Shown here piece by piece: positions 60,528 to 64,000 of a stretch of DNA of 64,000 bases. The position numbers were made by a program, and so were the translations under genes. The notes under the pieces were generated by a model. It made no database searches. It saw nothing but the letters and a program-made list of their open reading frames with translations, and was not told the DNA's origin. Position 1 is the first letter of the stretch, and each line of letters opens with the position of its first letter. The stretch is from Ptiloglossa arizonensis. Taxonomy: Eukaryota > Arthropoda > Insecta > Hymenoptera > Colletidae. The DNA lies in assembly GCF_051014685.1 (NCBI RefSeq), contig NW_027479035.1, positions 186,001 to 250,000 of the forward strand. Reading direction: 5' to 3'.

Positions 60528-62799
60528 CAACGCTTGAAAAACTCAAAATTTTCGCAGTTCTGTTGCCCGAAACGAATAACTAGAACGGGCTAGGGGAAAA
60601 GTACGCATACCGTTGTAATCGGCGAGTTTCTACTTTCAGATGCAACAGAAATTTTGCGGAATGGTCAATCCGTTCGCGAGATATGGCAGTTTGGAAGTAA
60701 GAAACGCTTGAGAAACTCAAAATTTTCGCAGTTCTGATGCTCGAAACGAATAACTAGAACGGCCTAGGGGAAAAGTACGCATAGTGTTGTAATCGGGCGA
60801 GTTTCTACTTTCAGATGCAACAGAAATTTTGCGGATTGGTCAATCCGTTCGCGAGATATGGCAGTTTGGAGGTAAGAAACGCTTGAGAAACTCAAAATTT
60901 TCGCAGTTCTGATGCTCGAAACGAATAACTAGAACGGCCTAGGGGAAAAGTACGCATAGTGTTGTAATCGGGCGAGTTTCTACTTTCAGATGCAACAGAA
61001 ATTTTGCGGATTGGTCAATCCGTTCGCGAGATATGGCAGTTTGGAAGTAAGAAACGCTTGAGAAACTCAAAATTTTCGCAGTCCTGATGCTCGAAACGAA
61101 TAACTAGGACGGCCTAGGGGAAAAGTACGCATAGTGTTGTAGTCGGGGGAGTTTCTACTTTCAGATGCAACAGAAATTTTGCGGATTGGTCAATCCGTTC
61201 GCGAGATATGGCAGTTTGGAGGTAAGAAACGCTCGAGAAACTCAAAATTTTCGCAGTTCTGATACTCGACAAGCATAACTTGAACGGCCTAGGGGAAAAG
61301 TACGCACACCGTTGTAATCGGGCGAGTTTCTACTTTCAGATGCAACAGAAATTTTGCGGATTGGTCAATCCGTTCGCGAGATATGGCAGTTTGGAGGTAA
61401 GCAACGCTTGAAAAACTCAAAATTTTCGCAGTTCTGTTGCCCGAAACGAATAACTAGAACGGGCTAGGGGAAAAGTACGCATACCGTTGTAATCGGCGAG
61501 TTTCTACTTTCAGATGCAACAGAAATTTTGCGGAATGGTCAATCCGTTCGCGAGATATGGCAGTTTGGAGGTAAGAAACGCTCGAGAAACTCAAAATTTT
61601 CGCAGTTCTGATGCTCGACAAGCATAACTAGAACGGCCTAGGGGAAAAGTACGCACACCGTTGTAATCGGGCGAGTTTCTACTTTCTGATGCAACAGAAA
61701 TTTTGCGGATTGGTCAATCCGTTCGCGAGATTGGCAGTTTGGAGGTAAGCAACGCTTGAAAAACTCAAAATTTTCGCAGTTCTGTTGCTCGAAACGAATA
61801 ACTAGAACGGGCTAGGGGAAAAGTACGCATACCGTTGTAATCGGGCGAGTTTCTACTTTCTGATGCAACAGAAATTTTGCGGATTGGTCAATCCGTTCGC
61901 GAGATATGGCAGTTTGGAGGTAAGCAACGCTTGAAAAACTCAAAATTTTCGCAGTTCTGTTGCTCGAAACGAATAACTAGAACGGGCTAGGGGAAAAGTA
62001 CGCACACCGTTGTAATCGGGCGAGTTTCTACTTTCAGATGCAACAGAAATTTTGCGGATTGGTCAATCCGTTCGCGAGATATGGCAGTTTGGAGGTAAGA
62101 AACGCTTGAGAAACTCAAAATTTTCGCAGTTCTGATGCTCGAAACGAATAACTAGAACGGCCTAGGGGAAAAGTACGCATAGTGTTGTAATCGGGCGAGT
62201 TTCTACTTTCAGATGCAAGAGAAATTTTGCGGATTGGTGAATCCGTTCGCGAGTTATGGCAGTTTGGAGGTAAGAAACGCTTGAGAAACTCAAAATTTTC
62301 GCAGTTCTGATGCTCGAAACGAATAACTAGAACGGCCTAGGGGAAAAGTACGCATAGTATTGTAATCGGGCGAGTTTCTACTTTCAGATGCAACAGAAAT
62401 TTTGCGGATTTGTCAATCCGTTCGCGAGATATGGCAGTTTGGAAGTAAGAAACGCTTGAGAAACTCAAAATTTTCGCAGTTCTGATGCTCGACAAGCATA
62501 ACTGGAACGGCCTAGGGGAAAAGTACGCACACCGTTGTAATCGGGCGAGTTTCTACTTTCAGATGCAACAGAAATTTTGCGGATTGGTCAATCCGTTCGC
62601 GAGATATGGCAGTTTGGAGGTAAGCAACGCTTGAAAAACTCAAAATTTTCGCAGTTCTGTTGCTCGAAACGAATAACTAGAACGGGCTAGGGGAAAAGTA
62701 CGCATACCGTTGTAATCGGGCGAATTTCTACTTTCTGATGCAACAGAAATTTTGCGGATTGGTCAATCCGTTCGCGAGATATGGCAGTTTGGGAGTAAG
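60528..62799. repeat. Module P, third long copy, with 4-monomer tail
   Basis: Order as at 43568, but with CTAGGGG where that copy has CTAAGGG (60949), and with AACTTGAACGG near 61279. CGGCGAG deletions lie near 60621 and 61497, and a one-base deletion GAGATTGGCAG near 61730. It continues with CAAGAG/GGTGAATCC, GTATTG/GGATTTGTC, AACTGGAACGG and CGAATTTC/GGGAGTAAG monomers, as at 41993-43392. Confidence 0.87.
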
Positions 62800-63849
62800 C
62801 AACGCTTGAAAAACTCAAAATTTTCGCAGTTCTGTTGCTCGAAACGAATAACTAGAACGGCCTAGGGGAAAAGTACGAATAGTGTTATAATCGGGCGAGT
62901 TTCTACTTTCAGATGCAACAGAAATTGTGCGGATTGGTCAATCCGTTCGCGAGATATGGCAGTTTGGAGGTAAGAAACGCTCGAGAAACTCAAAATTTTC
63001 GCAGTTCTGATGCTCGACAAGCATAACTAGAACGGCCTAGGGGAAAAGTACGCACACCGATGTAATCGGGCGAGTTTCTACTTTCAGATGCAACAGAAAT
63101 TTTGCGGATTGGTCAATCCGTTCGCGAGATATGGCAGTATGGAGGTAAGAAACGCTTGAGAAACTCAAAATTTTCGCGGTTCTGATGCTCGAAACGAATA
63201 ACTAGAACGGCCTACGGGAAAAGTACGCATACCGTTGTAATCGGGCGAGTTTCTACTTTCAGATGCAACAGAAATTTTGCGGATTGTTCAATCCGTTCGC
63301 GAGTTATGGCAGTTTGGAGGTAAGAAACGCTTGAGAAACTCAAAATTTTCGCAGTTCTGATGCTCGAAACGAATAACTAGAACGGCCTAGGGGAAAAGTA
63401 CGCATAGTGTTGTAATCGGGCGAGTTTCTACTTTCAGATGCAACAGAAATTTTGCGGGTTGGTCAATCCGTTCGCGAGATATGGCAGTTTGGAAGTAAGA
63501 AACGCTTGAGAAACTCAAAATTTTCGCAGTTCTGATGCTCGAAACGAATAACTAGAACGGCCTAGGGGAAAAGTACGTACAGTGTTGTAATCGGGCGAGT
63601 TTCTACTTTCAGATGCAACAGAAATTTTGCGGATTGGTCAATCCATTCGCGAGATATGGCAGTTTGGAGGTAGGCAACGCTTGAAAAACTCAAAATTTTC
63701 GCAGTTCTGTTGCTCGAAACGAATAAATAGAACGGGCTAGGGGAAAAGTGCGCATACCGTTGTAATCGGGCGAGTTTCTACTTTCAGATGCAACAGAAAT
63801 TTTGCGGATTGGTCAATCCGTTCGCGAGATACGGCAGTTTGGAGGTAAG
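62800..63849. repeat. Six monomers with an excess of private variants
   Basis: These monomers keep the unit length but carry many changes rare or absent elsewhere. Examples are ACGAATAGTGTTATAATC (62876), AAATTGTGCGG (62924), CACACCGATG (63053), CAGTATGGAGG (63135), TTTTCGCGGTTC (63171), ACGTACAGTG (63575), GAATAAATAG (63721), AAAAGTGCGC (63744) and GAGATACGGC (63826). No higher-order match to another block was found by eye. Confidence 0.85.
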
Positions 63850-64000
63850 CAACGCTTGAAAAACTCAAAATTTTCGCAGTTCTGTTGCTCGAAACGAATA
63901 ACTAGAACGGCCTAGGGGAAAAGTACGCACAGTGTTGTAATCGGGCGAGTTTCTACTTTCAGATGCAACAGAAATTTTGCGGATTGGTCAATCCGTTCGC
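63850..64000. repeat. Partial last monomer (151 bp), cut by the window edge
   Basis: Starts CAACGCTTG and runs to TTCGC, the equivalent of position 151 of the unit. It combines a class I start (TTGCTCG) with class II GGCCTAGG and CACAGTG. The array continues beyond the window. Confidence 0.95.

Larger units (their letters stand above)
1..64000. repeat. Satellite array of ~175-bp monomers, 365 complete plus one partial
   Basis: The same ~175-bp unit recurs head to tail from the first to the last base, always in one orientation. Taking a unit to start at CAACGC or AAACGC and end at GTAAG, starts fall at 1, 176, 351 and so on. After allowing for the small indels seen, the last start is 63850, which is exactly the 366th unit. 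Neighbouring monomers differ at several sites, while corresponding monomers in successive higher-order copies are identical or nearly so. No retroelement, transposon, inverted monomer or unique spacer interrupts it. The unit length is close to a nucleosomal repeat, as in many centromeric satellites. A centromeric or pericentromeric role is inferred from this architecture; nothing in the sequence proves it. I do not recognise the family. Confidence 0.98.

Noticed and set aside
1..64000. CRISPR array
   Set aside because: Units are ~175 bp and similar throughout, with no short repeat/unique spacer structure and no cas genes.
1..64000. Tandem rRNA, tRNA or snRNA gene cluster
   Set aside because: No conserved rRNA core, tRNA A/B box arrangement or cloverleaf, or snRNA motif was recognised in the monomer.
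1..64000. Regular A/B dimer satellite (alternating class I and class II monomers)
   Set aside because: Class order comes in runs of one to four and is not alternating, so a dimeric basic unit is not supported.

Overview
The whole window is one uninterrupted satellite-DNA array. It contains no gene, RNA gene, mobile element or unique sequence that I can support. The unit is a monomer of about 175 bp, always head to tail in the same orientation. Counting monomer starts and correcting for every indel I found (16 one-base deletions, five one-base insertions, one 15-bp deletion), the window holds 365 complete monomers plus a 151-bp partial one at 63850-64000. This arithmetic closes exactly.

A homogeneous array of this size with nucleosome-sized units and nested higher-order repeats (HORs) is typical of eukaryotic centromeric or pericentromeric heterochromatin. 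I do not recognise the family and cannot name the organism. In one representative monomer, 76 of 175 bases are G or C (about 43%) and there are 12 CpG dinucleotides, about 1.5 times expectation. CpG is therefore not depleted, which argues against a heavily CpG-methylated germline and is more compatible with, for example, many insects or other invertebrates (inference).

Layout, each block being a set of monomers repeated as a unit: 1-1050, six monomers with one recombinant; 1051-14000, two copies of a 37-monomer (6475 bp) HOR, each containing two 13-monomer (2275 bp) sub-repeats; 14001-18374, a mosaic with a 5-monomer (875 bp) rhythm; 18375-25024, two copies of a 19-monomer (3325 bp) HOR; 23975-29574, two copies of an overlapping 16-monomer (2800 bp) HOR; 29575-31849, a mosaic with dimer duplications; 31850-33597, two 5-monomer (874 bp) copies; 33598-36396, two 8-monomer (1399/1400 bp) copies; 36747-41642, two 14-monomer (2448 bp) copies; 41818-43217, two 4-monomer (700 bp) copies; 43218-62799, two alternating modules, one of them an 11-monomer (1926 bp) HOR; 62800-64000, monomers with clearly more private variants.

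There are two broad monomer classes. Class I starts CAACGC and carries TTGCTCG or TTGCCCG, usually with GGGCTAGG. Class II starts AAACGC and carries ATGCTCG with GGCCTAGG or GGCCTACG. Sub-variants are recombined in new orders, and hybrid monomers mark many block junctions. Each monomer also has an A/T-tract pair about ten helical turns apart, a 16-bp dyad, and a weak CENP-B-box-like stretch. The few open frames of about 70 codons are chance frames inside the repeat.
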